Translations under genes and position numbers: made by a program
The notes under the pieces: generated by a model
Database searches by the model: none
What the model was told of the DNA's origin: nothing
What the model saw: only the letters and a program-made list of their open reading frames with translations
NCBI GenBank assembly: GCA_015075635.1
Contig: JABTUA010000001.1
Coordinates: forward strand, 2,542,001-2,606,000
Length of the DNA: 64,000 nt
Direction: 5' to 3'
Source: Polyangiaceae bacterium
GTDB lineage: Bacteria > Myxococcota_A > Polyangia > Polyangiales > Polyangiaceae
Part shown: positions 27,657-36,801 of the stretch, in pieces
How positions within the stretch are numbered: position 1 is the stretch's first letter
Layout: each line of letters starts with the position of its first letter

Positions 27657-29717
27657 GTGCGCCGTCTGCGCTCGTACAACCACCGCGTCTTTCAGACCCC
27701 CGATGGGCCGCGCCTGATGGATGTGGCCCGCTCGCAGCTCGTCCGCAACCTGCCCGAGGAGTACGTCCGGCAAGATGTGCTTCGCTCGCTCATGTTGGAG
27801 TACGGCTACCCGCGACTGGCGCTGCTGTCCGAAGAGCCGGTTGCGCGCGGCACCAGCAACCGCCAGCGGGCCGACGTTCTCGTGGAGCTGCCCGCCGAGG
27901 TAAGGGACGTCCACGAGGTCATCGTTCGAGACGGGCTAACTGCCAACGATGAGCCAGACCCCTCCTACGCCAGCATCGTCGGCGAGCTGAATGCTCGGCT
28001 CGGCGATCAAGAGGCCGTCCGCTTCGTGGAAGTGCCGGAGGCCCTCGACGTGACGGTGAGCGGCAAGCCCGTCGTCTGCCGAGTATTGGGCTTCAAAGAG
28101 GAGGGGCAAGCTCTCGGCCTGTGGCTCCGTCTGGCCGAACCCATCGACGGGCTGCCTCCGGAGCTGTGCCTGCACGTCTTGGGCTACGGCATGACGCGCC
28201 AGGAGCGGGAGGTCGCTCGCTCCCTTGGACTTCCCGCCGCAGCGCCGAATGCCACCGTGAGCGAAGAATTCGACGCCGAATTTTCGGAACTCTTCTTGAT
28301 GGACGAGGGACTGAATATCTCTCCGGGAGGAAGCGTTGCCGAGACCAATGTTCGCGGGTGGGCCATCCTGCGCACCGATTGGCGACACTGGTACGGAGCG
28401 TTGTGCCTCATCGACACCAGTTCGCGCGCCTGGGAGCAGCTGTTGGGCGCGCGGGTGAACCAGCTGCGCCGAGTGCCGCTTCACGACGGCAGCGGACGCA
28501 TGGCACACCGAGACAACCTAGATGCTCTCCGCTCCGGGGAGCGAGTGTTCATCCTGCCGTGCGATGATGGTCTACCCGTTGAAGGCGTGGTTCAGGAGAT
28601 TACCGAGCATTCAGTACTCGTTGATCGCGGCGAGCAGGGCACGGTCGAAGCGACCCTCACGCTGCAAGCCAACCACCCATGGGTGATGGGGCGCGTCCCC
28701 ACCGCGGAAGAATCGGTTACCTCGACAGCAGTTCACCGGAGGGATGATCGCGAGCGGACGTTCATTGTGGTCGAGTGCAAGGCTCCGCACGTCTCCTTCT
28801 CCGAGGAGGTCAAGAACCAGGGACTTGGTTACGCAAGGACGCGAGGCGCAAAGTTTCTGGTGCTAACGAACGGTGATTGGCGTTCCGCCTTCTTTCTGGA
28901 CGGCCGAGAAGCAGTCGAGGTCGAGGACATACCGACCTACATTGAGGCCCTCTCTAATCGCCGCTACGAGGTCACGGCATTGAAGGATGAGCGGAACTAC
29001 GAACCGCTACCCACAGTCGCCGTCATGGATCCCGACTTCGTACGATTCCACGCACGGAACCGTACCGTGATCGGCGCGGACGTACCCGAGCACATCTGGC
29101 GGCCAATCCTTGTGCTCGACGACATCCTGCTCCGGAACGCTCCGCTCTTCCGCGAGCCGCAAGCAGGTTTCGGCGTCACTCTTGCCGAAGATCTCGGCCT
29201 CAAGTGGCACGAGCCAGGCGACGCGGGGGGCGGAACGTTCCCTGGCGAGTACCGCGATTTCCTCGTTCGTGATGCTAAAGGCCGCGAGGTTGTGTTCGGT
29301 CTTCGAGTCTCCAGTTCGCAGAAGACGGTTGGCCATCCGACATGGGGCAATCGCACTGGTTCCAGCATGCTGGTCTGCTGCCTATCGTTCGGCTCCGTCT
29401 ACCACCCCGTCATGGTGTATCGCCTCGATCGCTTCCTGGAGGTTCGCGGTGAACGCATGCACTTCCGGCACTCGGGCGTGGCCACCGTCGGCAAGGGGGC
29501 GGCCAAGGCTGACGAGCTGTTGGCGTTCGTCAGCCACCGGGAGCCCGAGCTGGTCAGCGCCGGCCGTATCGTTCTTGGTAGCCTGCCGCTTCGCTCCGAC
29601 GCTGCCTGGGACGAGATGAGCGACTGGGCCCTGCGCCTGGCCAGATACGTGGTCCTCCGGCATGCGTTCAAGGAGGGTGTTCGGAAGCAGCGTCGGAGTG
29701 GCTCGCGGCCTCGGTGA
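27657..29717 (+). CDS. HSDR_N-type nuclease-like protein with ~290-residue insertion
   Basis: GTG 27657 (no SD; TACCCT 9 nt upstream) starts a 686-residue protein. Residues 36-77 (YVRQDVLRSLMLEYGYPRLA, then RADVLVE with D73) are the start of a type I restriction HSDR_N domain. The expected second half (VVECKAPHV, E373-x-K375, Q388, TNG at 404-406) appears only after ~290 inserted residues. The PD-(D/E)XK core is therefore probably complete but split by an insert of unknown fold. The C-terminal ~270 residues are also unrecognised. No HsdM or HsdS is adjacent, so it may act alone or with the DUF2130 neighbour in a defence role. Confidence 0.75.
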   Translation: MRRLRSYNHRVFQTPDGPRLMDVARSQLVRNLPEEYVRQDVLRSLMLEYGYPRLALLSEEPVARGTSNRQRADVLVELPAEVRDVHEVIVRDGLTANDEPDPSYASIVGELNARLGDQEAVRFVEVPEALDVTVSGKPVVCRVLGFKEEGQALGLWLRLAEPIDGLPPELCLHVLGYGMTRQEREVARSLGLPAAAPNATVSEEFDAEFSELFLMDEGLNISPGGSVAETNVRGWAILRTDWRHWYGALCLIDTSSRAWEQLLGARVNQLRRVPLHDGSGRMAHRDNLDALRSGERVFILPCDDGLPVEGVVQEITEHSVLVDRGEQGTVEATLTLQANHPWVMGRVPTAEESVTSTAVHRRDDRERTFIVVECKAPHVSFSEEVKNQGLGYARTRGAKFLVLTNGDWRSAFFLDGREAVEVEDIPTYIEALSNRRYEVTALKDERNYEPLPTVAVMDPDFVRFHARNRTVIGADVPEHIWRPILVLDDILLRNAPLFREPQAGFGVTLAEDLGLKWHEPGDAGGGTFPGEYRDFLVRDAKGREVVFGLRVSSSQKTVGHPTWGNRTGSSMLVCCLSFGSVYHPVMVYRLDRFLEVRGERMHFRHSGVATVGKGAAKADELLAFVSHREPELVSAGRIVLGSLPLRSDAAWDEMSDWALRLARYVVLRHAFKEGVRKQRRSGSRPR

Positions 29718-29725
29718 CCCGGCGG

Positions 29726-30718
29726 CTACCCGGCCGCCGTCTCGTCCGCATCCTCGTCATCCTTCACCAGCGACAGCGGCACGCCCGACACGATCTGCGC
29801 GACGCGAGAGTCCACGGCCGCGTGACCCTGCTCGACCGCGCGGTACAGGTCGGACTGCGCAGCCCATGTACGGTCGTGTTGCTGCCTTTCCTTGCCCTGA
29901 AGACGAATGAGATCCGCGATGCTTTCGGCCACGGCCTTCATGCCCCGGCGGTATTCGTCGCTCTTGACGAATTGCAGGAGCTTGTCCGCCTTCCGCGAAC
30001 GCTCGGCGTGGGTGCCGGCCGTCGCTGCACCTCGAACGACGATCACCTGCCGAAGCGCGCGGACAACGCTGGCCACGATCGTTGGGTGCACCACGGCGAC
30101 GTCCTTCTCGAACGTTAGGTACTTCTTGCCGGCGGGGAAGGCGGTCGAGACGAGCACTGCTTGCGCCCCATGGTGAAGCGCCAGCGACTTGCGAGCCTGC
30201 TTCAAGTAGTCGGTTGACCACTTCGCGACGTTCTTGACCTCGTAGATGATCACGCCGCACGTCCTGCCTTGCTCGCGGACTTCGTGCCGGATGTCTGCGG
30301 AGCCGCGGCTCTTGCCGATGCGCTCGATGATGTCCGTAGGGAAGGCTTCCTGGAGCGCGCGTCGGATGTCGGCTTCGCCAATCTCCCCCTTCTCGTCCGC
30401 CGTCAGCCGCTCCAGCTTTCGGCGCAGCTCATCGTTCTGACGCATCAACTGGTCTTGCAGCCGATCTTGCCGGCGACGCTCCTCAGTTCTGGCCTTGGTC
30501 GCGGCGGCTTCCTCGACGCTCTTGAGCTTCGCCTCGTACTGCTTGCGTGCCTTTGCTTCCGCCGTCCGTTCAGCCCGCCGCAGCTCGGTTTCGAGCTGTC
30601 GCTGAAACTCGGCCTCGCGCTTTGCCGAGAGCTTCTCCAGGTTTTTCTCCGCGCGAGCCACGGCGGACGGATCGGGCAGCGGCTGCTCGCAAACCGGGCA
30701 CTTCCTGTTCTTCGTCAT
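29726..30718 (-). CDS. DUF2130 family protein (PD-(D/E)XK-like core)
   Basis: The 330-residue protein begins with a CPVCEQ half-zinc-ribbon, followed by a long charged coiled coil (residues ~20-110). After that comes the DUF2130 core: GEIGEADIRRALQEAFP, IGKSRGSADIRHEV, VIIYEVKNVAKW (E-x-K), LVSTAFP. The D...ExK arrangement resembles a PD-(D/E)XK nuclease, which is the proposed fold for this family. It is convergent with the HSDR_N-like gene, 8 bp apart. Defence association is inference. Confidence 0.8.
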   Translation of the reverse strand: MTKNRKCPVCEQPLPDPSAVARAEKNLEKLSAKREAEFQRQLETELRRAERTAEAKARKQYEAKLKSVEEAAATKARTEERRRQDRLQDQLMRQNDELRRKLERLTADEKGEIGEADIRRALQEAFPTDIIERIGKSRGSADIRHEVREQGRTCGVIIYEVKNVAKWSTDYLKQARKSLALHHGAQAVLVSTAFPAGKKYLTFEKDVAVVHPTIVASVVRALRQVIVVRGAATAGTHAERSRKADKLLQFVKSDEYRRGMKAVAESIADLIRLQGKERQQHDRTWAAQSDLYRAVEQGHAAVDSRVAQIVSGVPLSLVKDDEDADETAAG

Positions 30719-30778
30719 TGGTGGCTCCCGAGCAGGGGCAGGCTCGCCACCCCGCGTTCGAGAAGGATACCACCGGCG

Positions 30779-31219
30779 CTACATGTGGGCCCGCATGCGT
30801 CGCACAGCCTCCACCGCCAGCTCCTCTGTCGGCACCGTTCCGTCCTCATGCATCACCCCAACGGCTGGCTCCCCGAGCTTGCCCACCGAGATCATCACCA
30901 TCGGCCGCGCCCTGGTGGTGAGCTTCCCGGCGGCGTCATGCTCCGACATCGTCACGCGGGCGGCAGACCATCGATACTTTTCGCCGTCCACCTCGATCTC
31001 GGCCCATGGCGTCAGCGGCAGGTAGAGCTTGTCGTATCGTGCCTCGGGCCGCGTGACGACCGTCGGCGGTGATGGCGGACGGATGATGTTCGCGCAGAGG
31101 TCGATGCACTCGTTGCAGATGAACACCACGGGCAGCTCGCCGGCCGGCTGTTTCCCACCGCCCTGGATCAAGCGCTCGACCTCACCCTTGCTTTTGCCGC
31201 AGAACGAGCAGCGCTCCAT
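30779..31219 (-). CDS. ClpX-type C4 zinc-finger protein
   Basis: A 146-residue protein with [18 protein letters not shown] and [14 protein letters not shown], matching the N-terminal C4 zinc-binding domain of ClpX, but with no AAA+ domain after it. The remaining ~95 residues are beta-rich ([31 protein letters not shown]) and unrecognised. The zinc domain of ClpX recruits adaptors and substrates, so this could be a decoy or adaptor (inference). Its start is only 25 bp from the start of the divergent lipoprotein gene. Confidence 0.75.
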   Translation of the reverse strand: MERCSFCGKSKGEVERLIQGGGKQPAGELPVVFICNECIDLCANIIRPPSPPTVVTRPEARYDKLYLPLTPWAEIEVDGEKYRWSAARVTMSEHDAAGKLTTRARPMVMISVGKLGEPAVGVMHEDGTVPTEELAVEAVRRMRAHM

Positions 31220-31244
31220 CGCCATCGAGCGTATCATGTTGGGC

Positions 31245-31643
31245 ATGGTGCGTTCGGCACGGCTCCGGGTGATTACGCTCGCCGCCGCGCTCACCATCGC
31301 CTGCGGGAACACTGCTTCGGAGTCGATCGGCACGGACGCCGCCAGCGACGCTCCCAACGCCACCGACGCAAAGAGTGAGCCCGCGCCTGTCGATCCCAAC
31401 TGCCACGACGGCGACATCCTGTGGGACCTGCCGACGGCCTCGTGTGTCGAAGGGGCTTCTTGCGAGATCCAGCGCAAGAGCACGTGTCCAGACGGTACAA
31501 TATTGGTCTACCCGGCTATCTGGGCCTGTAAGTGCCCGAGTGGATCATGGAGCTGCGAGAACATCGGAGGCGGCTTGCACCTGCCGATGTGTCCTGATGC
31601 TGGAACCGATGCTGGAGTGGACGCCGGTGATGCGACCGACTGA
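31245..31643 (+). CDS. Cys-rich lipoprotein
   Basis: ATG 31245 (alternative 31236) starts a 132-residue lipoprotein with lipobox TIAC. An Asp/Ala/Ser linker precedes a domain with about eight cysteines ([36 protein letters not shown]) and a C-terminal Asp/Gly tail. TATCAT at 31232-31237 lies 7 nt upstream, consistent with a leaderless transcript. The frame overlaps the next gene by 14 bp. Function unknown. Confidence 0.72.
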   Translation: MVRSARLRVITLAAALTIACGNTASESIGTDAASDAPNATDAKSEPAPVDPNCHDGDILWDLPTASCVEGASCEIQRKSTCPDGTILVYPAIWACKCPSGSWSCENIGGGLHLPMCPDAGTDAGVDAGDATD

Positions 31644-32154
31644 ACGGGAACGGCAGGTTCACGCGACTGCGGAACTGCTCGGCATCGTCGGCGTCGTGCT
31701 TTGCGCCGGCTGTTCCTCGGACGCATCGGAATCCAAGGAGCCCCACTGCGAGCCCATGAGTCAGAACGGCATCACGGCGATCATCGAAGGCCAACCCTTC
31801 GACCTGAAGTGCGGCATCGTCGTGGCGGGCGGTGACCACGACGGAGAGCAACTCTGGGCCGATGCTCCGGAGGGGATGACGATGCGCTTCTCCAGCTCGC
31901 CGATGGATTGCGCGATGAGCACTTGGGGAAAGTTCGTCGAAGCCTCTATCTGGGCGCGAGAGCCGGGAACCTACGACTGGGCTCAAGCTCTCATCTGGGA
32001 CGCAAAGCGAGAGAAAGTGATTGGCTATCCCGACTTGTCAGCCACCATCGTAATCGACGAAGTCACCGACACGAGCGTGAAGGGAAGCATCGACGTTCAT
32101 TACTACCTGGAGACGAGCGCGGTCGGCTCGTTCGAGGTGAAGAAGTGCTTCTGA
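31630..32154 (+). CDS. Lipoprotein, beta-sandwich-like
   Basis: The ATG lies inside the previous gene's 3' end. The 174-residue product has a signal peptide with lipobox LCAGC. The mature part is a beta-rich domain (GITAIIEGQPFDLKCGIVVA, MRFSSSPMDCAM, SATIVIDEVTDTSVKGSIDV) with two to three cysteines, similar in layout to other small extracellular domains of the element. No enzymatic motif was seen. Confidence 0.68.
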   Translation: MRPTERERQVHATAELLGIVGVVLCAGCSSDASESKEPHCEPMSQNGITAIIEGQPFDLKCGIVVAGGDHDGEQLWADAPEGMTMRFSSSPMDCAMSTWGKFVEASIWAREPGTYDWAQALIWDAKREKVIGYPDLSATIVIDEVTDTSVKGSIDVHYYLETSAVGSFEVKKCF

Positions 32155-32400
32155 GGGGCGGCGCTGCATAACCCTATCCACTCCGGTCGCCCTGTTGTCG
32201 CCTACCATCACGCCGCAGCCACTTTCGGCGCTCGTCGCGCACTCTGACGACCGAGAACGACGCGATGTTCGTCGCCTTGGCCTCCGGCTACCATCGCGAG
32301 AAGCACGGCGATGCTGTCTTTGGTCGTTCAAACACGTTCGGCGGGGAGGGTTGTTCGCTGGGATGACTTCAGGCGAGGAGACTTGCGCGACGGCACGGGC

Positions 32401-32760
32401 ATGATGACCACGATGCTGACCGACGTCGTCTGCGACGCTATCGAGCACTGCCGCAACCATGACCCTTTGCTTCGGTTCCACGTGTTGCGCGCGAACGGTT
32501 TCTGGTCTGCGAAGTTCGACGTAATGCTCGAAGGCGCAATGTTCCGCGTCTGCTGTGGACGCCGGCTGGTCAGAGGTGGCTTCCCCTTCAATCCCGCCGC
32601 CGCAGAGGAGCCGAAGAATTACGACGTCCTCGTGAGTGCAACTTCGACCGTGGATGGTTTCGAATCCTCGCTGACTGAGCTACTCCAGTCTCGCTACGTT
32701 TGTCGGCCCGTGGTGCTTCCTCCGGAGCACGCCAGGCACCTCGGATCGCAACGGCCGTAG
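32401..32760 (+). CDS. Hypothetical protein
   Basis: A 119-residue frame starting MMTTMLTDVVCDAIEHC, with a beta-rich middle (LRFHVLRANGFWSAKFDVML) and three cysteines. The region has good coding appearance but no recognisable family and no SD. The bases between 32155 and 32400 show no gene. Moderate-to-low confidence. Confidence 0.45.
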   Translation: MMTTMLTDVVCDAIEHCRNHDPLLRFHVLRANGFWSAKFDVMLEGAMFRVCCGRRLVRGGFPFNPAAAEEPKNYDVLVSATSTVDGFESSLTELLQSRYVCRPVVLPPEHARHLGSQRP

Positions 32761-32886
32761 CACCAGAGTTTTCTGAAAGGTTTTCGACCAAGAACCATCG
32801 ATCGCTGACATGCCCAGGGGTACGACACCGCTCCTACGCCACCCGACTTGCCGTCATCCAGGTTCGCGCTACTTGTTGGCGCGCCA

Positions 32887-33582
32887 ATGGACGAGCCGAC
32901 CGCGACCGAGATCCTGGAGCACCTGCCATACGCCCTCACGCACATCGACGGTGCCATCTGGGCCTGCGAGTTCATCGCGGCCAATCCACGCACGTCCATG
33001 AAGATCAAAGTCGGAGGGACTCCGGTCGCCGAGCACGCAGGCTTCTTCCCCTTGACGAATGCGCTCGCCGAGACCGGCCTGGTGTGCAACCGCAAGGTGG
33101 TGGAGTTCCTGGGCATCAAGCTCAGGCGAAACGAAGACGTTCTCTACGCCGTGGACGGTGACCGTTCAGGCGACGACGCGGGCATCGAGCAGATCGGTGG
33201 AACGCGGCTCAACGTCGAGGAGTACCTGACGTTCGGCCAGGGCGCTCCCGATGTCGTTCGCGCTGCATGCGTCCACGCTCTTCGCTCAGCATCCAAAGGT
33301 GTCGCCCACTTCACGAATACGCCCAATTTCAAGGCGCACATGAAGCCAACGGTGCTCTGCCTGACAACCACCCTCGAAGCTGTCGAAGAATGCGCCTACC
33401 GACGCACCGGCCGAGAGGTGCCCGACTACCGGGTGTGGTCGCGATGGCCTACCGAACCCCGAGCACGCGAACAGGCGTCCACTTGCCCGTGGCCCTGGAC
33501 TCATGTGCGCAAGTTCTTGAAGCGGCAAGGCTTCAATCCGGCGCGACCATTAGGTAGCTGCTCATGGCGAGGGACGCGATGA
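32887..33582 (+). CDS. Hypothetical protein
   Basis: The ATG at 32887 (an in-frame one is at 32848) gives a 231-residue protein. Segments such as EILEHLPYALTHIDGAIWACEFI, KVGGTPVAEHAGFFPLTNAL, YAVDGDRSGDDAGIEQIGG and PTVLCLTTTLEAVEECAYR suggest a mixed alpha/beta fold. I do not recognise a family. It overlaps the next gene by 19 bp, so the two are likely cotranscribed. Confidence 0.55.
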   Translation: MDEPTATEILEHLPYALTHIDGAIWACEFIAANPRTSMKIKVGGTPVAEHAGFFPLTNALAETGLVCNRKVVEFLGIKLRRNEDVLYAVDGDRSGDDAGIEQIGGTRLNVEEYLTFGQGAPDVVRAACVHALRSASKGVAHFTNTPNFKAHMKPTVLCLTTTLEAVEECAYRRTGREVPDYRVWSRWPTEPRAREQASTCPWPWTHVRKFLKRQGFNPARPLGSCSWRGTR

Positions 33583-33839
33583 AGGCCGCGTGGAGTCTTT
33601 CCGGTCGTTCCCTGACTTGGGCCCAGCGCGAGCTTCTGGGAGAGCTTCGCCTCGGCCCGCATCACATCACGAGATTGCAGTTCCGCACCGCGCTTGCCCT
33701 TGAGCACCGCGGCCTGATCGAGCGTCACTCAGGCGCAGCTGTCTGGCAGCTCACGACGGAGGGCAAACTCGTGGTGCTCGGGATGGGACTGGTCGCGCCG
33801 AAGTGGAATCCGAGCTGGAACCGGTCGGCGCTGATGTGA
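33564..33839 (+). CDS. Small winged-helix-like protein
   Basis: A 91-residue protein with LTWAQRELLGELRLGPHHITRLQFRTALALEHRGLIERHSG followed by AVWQLTTEGKLVV, a pattern of helix-turn-helix and wing typical of small regulators or of the wHTH module in element proteins. It overlaps the upstream gene. DNA binding is inferred. Confidence 0.6.
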   Translation: MARDAMKAAWSLSGRSLTWAQRELLGELRLGPHHITRLQFRTALALEHRGLIERHSGAAVWQLTTEGKLVVLGMGLVAPKWNPSWNRSALM

Positions 33840-33880
33840 GCTACTGCCGGCGCAGACCGCAACACGACACGACTGCACGT

Positions 33881-35080
33881 TCAGAATTCGACTTCAACCC
33901 GCTCCCAAAGCTCGGAGGTCTCGCGATCCGTCACGATCCGGAATGCCTCGGAGAAGTCACGGGCAGCAAGAACCACCGAGCGGTGCGGATGACGTCGCGC
34001 CTTCTTCGTCGTCCTTGCCGGTGCGGTGACGACAGTCACGCTCGGCCGGAAGTGCTCGATTAGCATTGGGTTGAAGTTAGCGATCGATCCGTGGTGCGGG
34101 AGCATCAAGGTGCCTACGTGCTCGGCCACGTCTGCAAAGTGCTGGCAGAAAGCGTTACAGCGGTCTTCGTCCGCCAGCTCAGCATCCCCCGCGGCAAGCC
34201 ACCCAGGTGCCGATGTCCACGGCCCTGCGTTGCTCCGCGCATTGACGTTCCGGCAACGGCCAGTGGGCCCGCTGTACGCGCAGAGCGACGCGTAGTTGAG
34301 CCCGCGGCCCAACGACCGGTAGGCGCGTGCAAGCTTCGCACGCCAGCTGCGATTCTTCAGACCATTCCGCAGCCACGCCTGGTCGCGCAGCAGGTTGCGA
34401 TGGCGCGCATCAAGCTCGAACTCTCTGAGCGCGGCCTGCTCAAAAACCTGGAGGTTGGTGGCCTCGTCAGAAACGAAGAACCTGAGCCGCCAGCGTGCGC
34501 CCCCGAGGAAAGCATGCGCTTCGGTATCGTCGCGCATGTAGGAGACACCCACGGGTGCGCCGCGAGGCCGTGGGCTCCGTTGGAACTTCAAAGGGGGACG
34601 GTCATCAACGTGCTCGGGCGGTGGTTCATCGAGCTGCCGCGGGGGCCCTGCCTCTCCCTCCCGGTTGCCTCGAACGACCAACACCACCTCGCCTGCGCCT
34701 CGATCGATGAACCAGGCGGCGGGATCGACGGACATCGCCAGGGCAACCGGTGATGCTCCGTCAAGCGCCGCGGCGACGTGCAGTAGATGCTCAACAGGAC
34801 GGAGGTATGGCAGGAAGACATACCTGGGGGTCAGACTTGCTAGCAGCACGTCAAGGCCGGAAACATGATCCGAGTGAAGGTGGGAAACGATGAGCGCGTC
34901 AATCTCGTTCGTGGGCAGGGAGTCGGCGTAGACCTGGGCAAGCCGATCGCAGCGTGACCGCCGCACCGCACCGCAGTCGTACACGTAGCGAATACTGTTC
35001 GCTCCGTCACTCACGACGCCATCATGAAAGCAGCCGTGGCCGACTGGGTGCTGCGTGCGGCAATGATGGATTGTGGGCAT
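33881..35080 (-). CDS. Metallo-beta-lactamase-fold protein (ComEC-like) in a three-gene operon
   Basis: The ATG at 35080 (another at 35098) gives 399 residues. The MBL motifs are SHLHSDHVSGLDVL (H67, H69, D71, H72) and, much later, LMLPHHGSIANFNP. The second matches the ComEC/RNase-J-like MLPHHG motif. A ~200-residue low-complexity and Arg-rich insertion separates the two halves. No membrane helices are present, so it is not ComEC itself. Stand-alone MBL proteins of this type are common in defence islands as predicted nucleases. It is the last gene of an operon with the 384-residue protein and an HTH regulator. Confidence 0.8.
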   Translation of the reverse strand: MPTIHHCRTQHPVGHGCFHDGVVSDGANSIRYVYDCGAVRRSRCDRLAQVYADSLPTNEIDALIVSHLHSDHVSGLDVLLASLTPRYVFLPYLRPVEHLLHVAAALDGASPVALAMSVDPAAWFIDRGAGEVVLVVRGNREGEAGPPRQLDEPPPEHVDDRPPLKFQRSPRPRGAPVGVSYMRDDTEAHAFLGGARWRLRFFVSDEATNLQVFEQAALREFELDARHRNLLRDQAWLRNGLKNRSWRAKLARAYRSLGRGLNYASLCAYSGPTGRCRNVNARSNAGPWTSAPGWLAAGDAELADEDRCNAFCQHFADVAEHVGTLMLPHHGSIANFNPMLIEHFRPSVTVVTAPARTTKKARRHPHRSVVLAARDFSEAFRIVTDRETSELWERVEVEF

Positions 35081-35217
35081 GGTGAAGCCGCTGTGCATTC
35101 TACCGATCAACGTGGGATGGGCCCCGCGCGAGTTTCCCGAAAGGTTTTGGTCGCGTTTTCGGCCGGGGCAAACAGGGGGTGCCCTCCCCCATACCTCTTC
35201 GCGCGAGGCCGATCTCG

Positions 35218-36372
35218 TCAATCGTCGTGGTAGTCATCGTCGTCACTCGCGCGAGCAGCCTCTTCGGCCCGCCGCCGACCAACGCTGCGCAACACGCTGC
35301 CTTCGAGGTTCTGTTCGAAGAGCGGCCTGAGCGTGAACCGGACGTTGCCTCCGTCAAACGTGCCGCGCCCATCGTAGCTCTCGACGACCTTGACCGGCGC
35401 AGGCTCTTCACCCGCGAACGTGGTCGTTTCGAAACGAATGAGTCGGCCTGCGCCAACATTCGCGACGGCCGAGAGTTCCCCCAAGGCAGCGACCTGGATC
35501 AGCGGTGAGTTGCGGATAGCCTGGAGCACGAAGACACTAGGCAGATGCTTCTCGGGGAGAATGAATTCGCGACCCAGAATGTCGTCGAGCAGAGCACGTA
35601 CCCTGCCATCGGCTTCAGCTGACATGCGGATGGATTCCCCCTTCGCGAATTCCGTCTTGTTGCGCGGGGCCAGCAGCGCTCGAACGTCGCTCATCTGGAT
35701 GTCGAGCGTGATGCCGCTCTCGGCTTCGAAAGCCTCCAGCTCACGCGAGAGGTCGAGCGTCCCGCCATCGCCGTCCGGGTTCAGCGTGGGCATCACCTTG
35801 GCCAACGCATTGACGATGGGCGCGAAGCTCTCGACCTGGTGGAGCTGGTGATGCTCCGCGATGGCATTCACCGCGTCACTCGCCGGCCCGAGGACGAGCA
35901 CATCGCTGCCCTTGGCCCAGACCCACGGCTCCTCTTGGCGCTTCTCGTGCGAGCGGTAGCTGCGCCGCTCTTTCGCCTTCTCGGGGAACACACGCTCAAA
36001 GGCGTCTTGGAGCGCCCGGATCTTGAGCTGCTCCGGAGAAGGCCAGTCCCCCACGTTTTCGAGTCGAAATGTGACGACCCGTCCTTCGGCGTCGGCCTGG
36101 CGAATCGCACGAACGCACGGGTCGTTTTCGTCGAGGGGATGGCGGTGGGGATCTCGCCTGGGATCGACGCTCATCCGTTCCCTATACGAGCGCTCGGTGG
36201 CCTCGTCCGGCACCAGTGGCATGCCGTCGTCGTCGTGGAGCTTGGGCGGCAGCTGCGGGATCAAGTCTGGTAGGGCCACGAGCCGGTACCCTGGCTTTGC
36301 TGGCTCGACCTGGGTGGTGTGCACGTCGGCCCCTTTGAAGAAGTCGTGGTCGCGATCGTTGGGCACGACCAC
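35218..36372 (-). CDS. 384-residue protein of unknown function in XRE/MBL operon
   Basis: GTG 36372 starts 9 bp after the stop of the HTH gene. The N-terminal ~60 residues include YRLVALPDLIPQLP; the middle is charged and helical (LKIRALQDAFERVFPEKAKER). A C-terminal part has GVGAGRLIRFETTTFAG-like strands (VANVGAGRLIRFETTTF, VKVVESYDGRGTFDGGNVRF) and an acidic tail (DDDDYHDD). No known domain is recognised. Conserved position between a regulator and an MBL protein suggests it is a sensor or partner of the MBL enzyme (inference). Confidence 0.65.
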   Translation of the reverse strand: MVVPNDRDHDFFKGADVHTTQVEPAKPGYRLVALPDLIPQLPPKLHDDDGMPLVPDEATERSYRERMSVDPRRDPHRHPLDENDPCVRAIRQADAEGRVVTFRLENVGDWPSPEQLKIRALQDAFERVFPEKAKERRSYRSHEKRQEEPWVWAKGSDVLVLGPASDAVNAIAEHHQLHQVESFAPIVNALAKVMPTLNPDGDGGTLDLSRELEAFEAESGITLDIQMSDVRALLAPRNKTEFAKGESIRMSAEADGRVRALLDDILGREFILPEKHLPSVFVLQAIRNSPLIQVAALGELSAVANVGAGRLIRFETTTFAGEEPAPVKVVESYDGRGTFDGGNVRFTLRPLFEQNLEGSVLRSVGRRRAEEAARASDDDDYHDD

Positions 36373-36381
36373 GAACGCGTT

Positions 36382-36801
36382 TCAAGCGCTCTTCGCCGCG
36401 TCCCTGAGCGCCTCTCGGACGCCACCATTGCTGTCGGCCCCGTCTACCTGAGTGCACTTGTACGCGCCCGACTCTTGGCGCTTGAGCAAGAATGCCGCGA
36501 CCGGTTCGGCCAGTTGGGGGTGGAGTACGAGCGCCGGGCGGGCCAAAGCGGCGTCGATCAGCGCGCGAAGCTTCTCAGGCGTCCAGCCCAGCGGCTCGGC
36601 CAAGCCGGAGAGTCGATCCTCCTTCTCCTCCAGGAGGAAGTCGTACCCGTCCTGTTCGTCGTGCATGAGCTTCGATAGTCGGGTCACGTACGTGCTCGGG
36701 CTGCCGTTCCCGACCCGCTGGCACCACTCGTGTGCCAACGTCTTCTGCTGCCACCCCAGTTCTCCCAGCCGCGCCTGAATCGCCCTTGCCAAAGCCGTCA
36801 T
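36382..36801 (-). CDS. XRE-like helix-turn-helix protein
   Basis: The ATG at 36801 with AAGGGAG eight bases upstream gives 139 residues. ALARAIQARLGELGWQQKTLAHEW followed by GNGSPSTYVTRLSKLM is a helix-turn-helix of the XRE type. A second helical region (FLLEEKEDRLSGLAEPLGWTPEKLRALI) follows. It heads the operon with the 384-residue and MBL proteins, so it is the probable regulator. A longer frame to 36900 is not favoured. Confidence 0.7.
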   Translation of the reverse strand: MTALARAIQARLGELGWQQKTLAHEWCQRVGNGSPSTYVTRLSKLMHDEQDGYDFLLEEKEDRLSGLAEPLGWTPEKLRALIDAALARPALVLHPQLAEPVAAFLLKRQESGAYKCTQVDGADSNGGVREALRDAAKSA

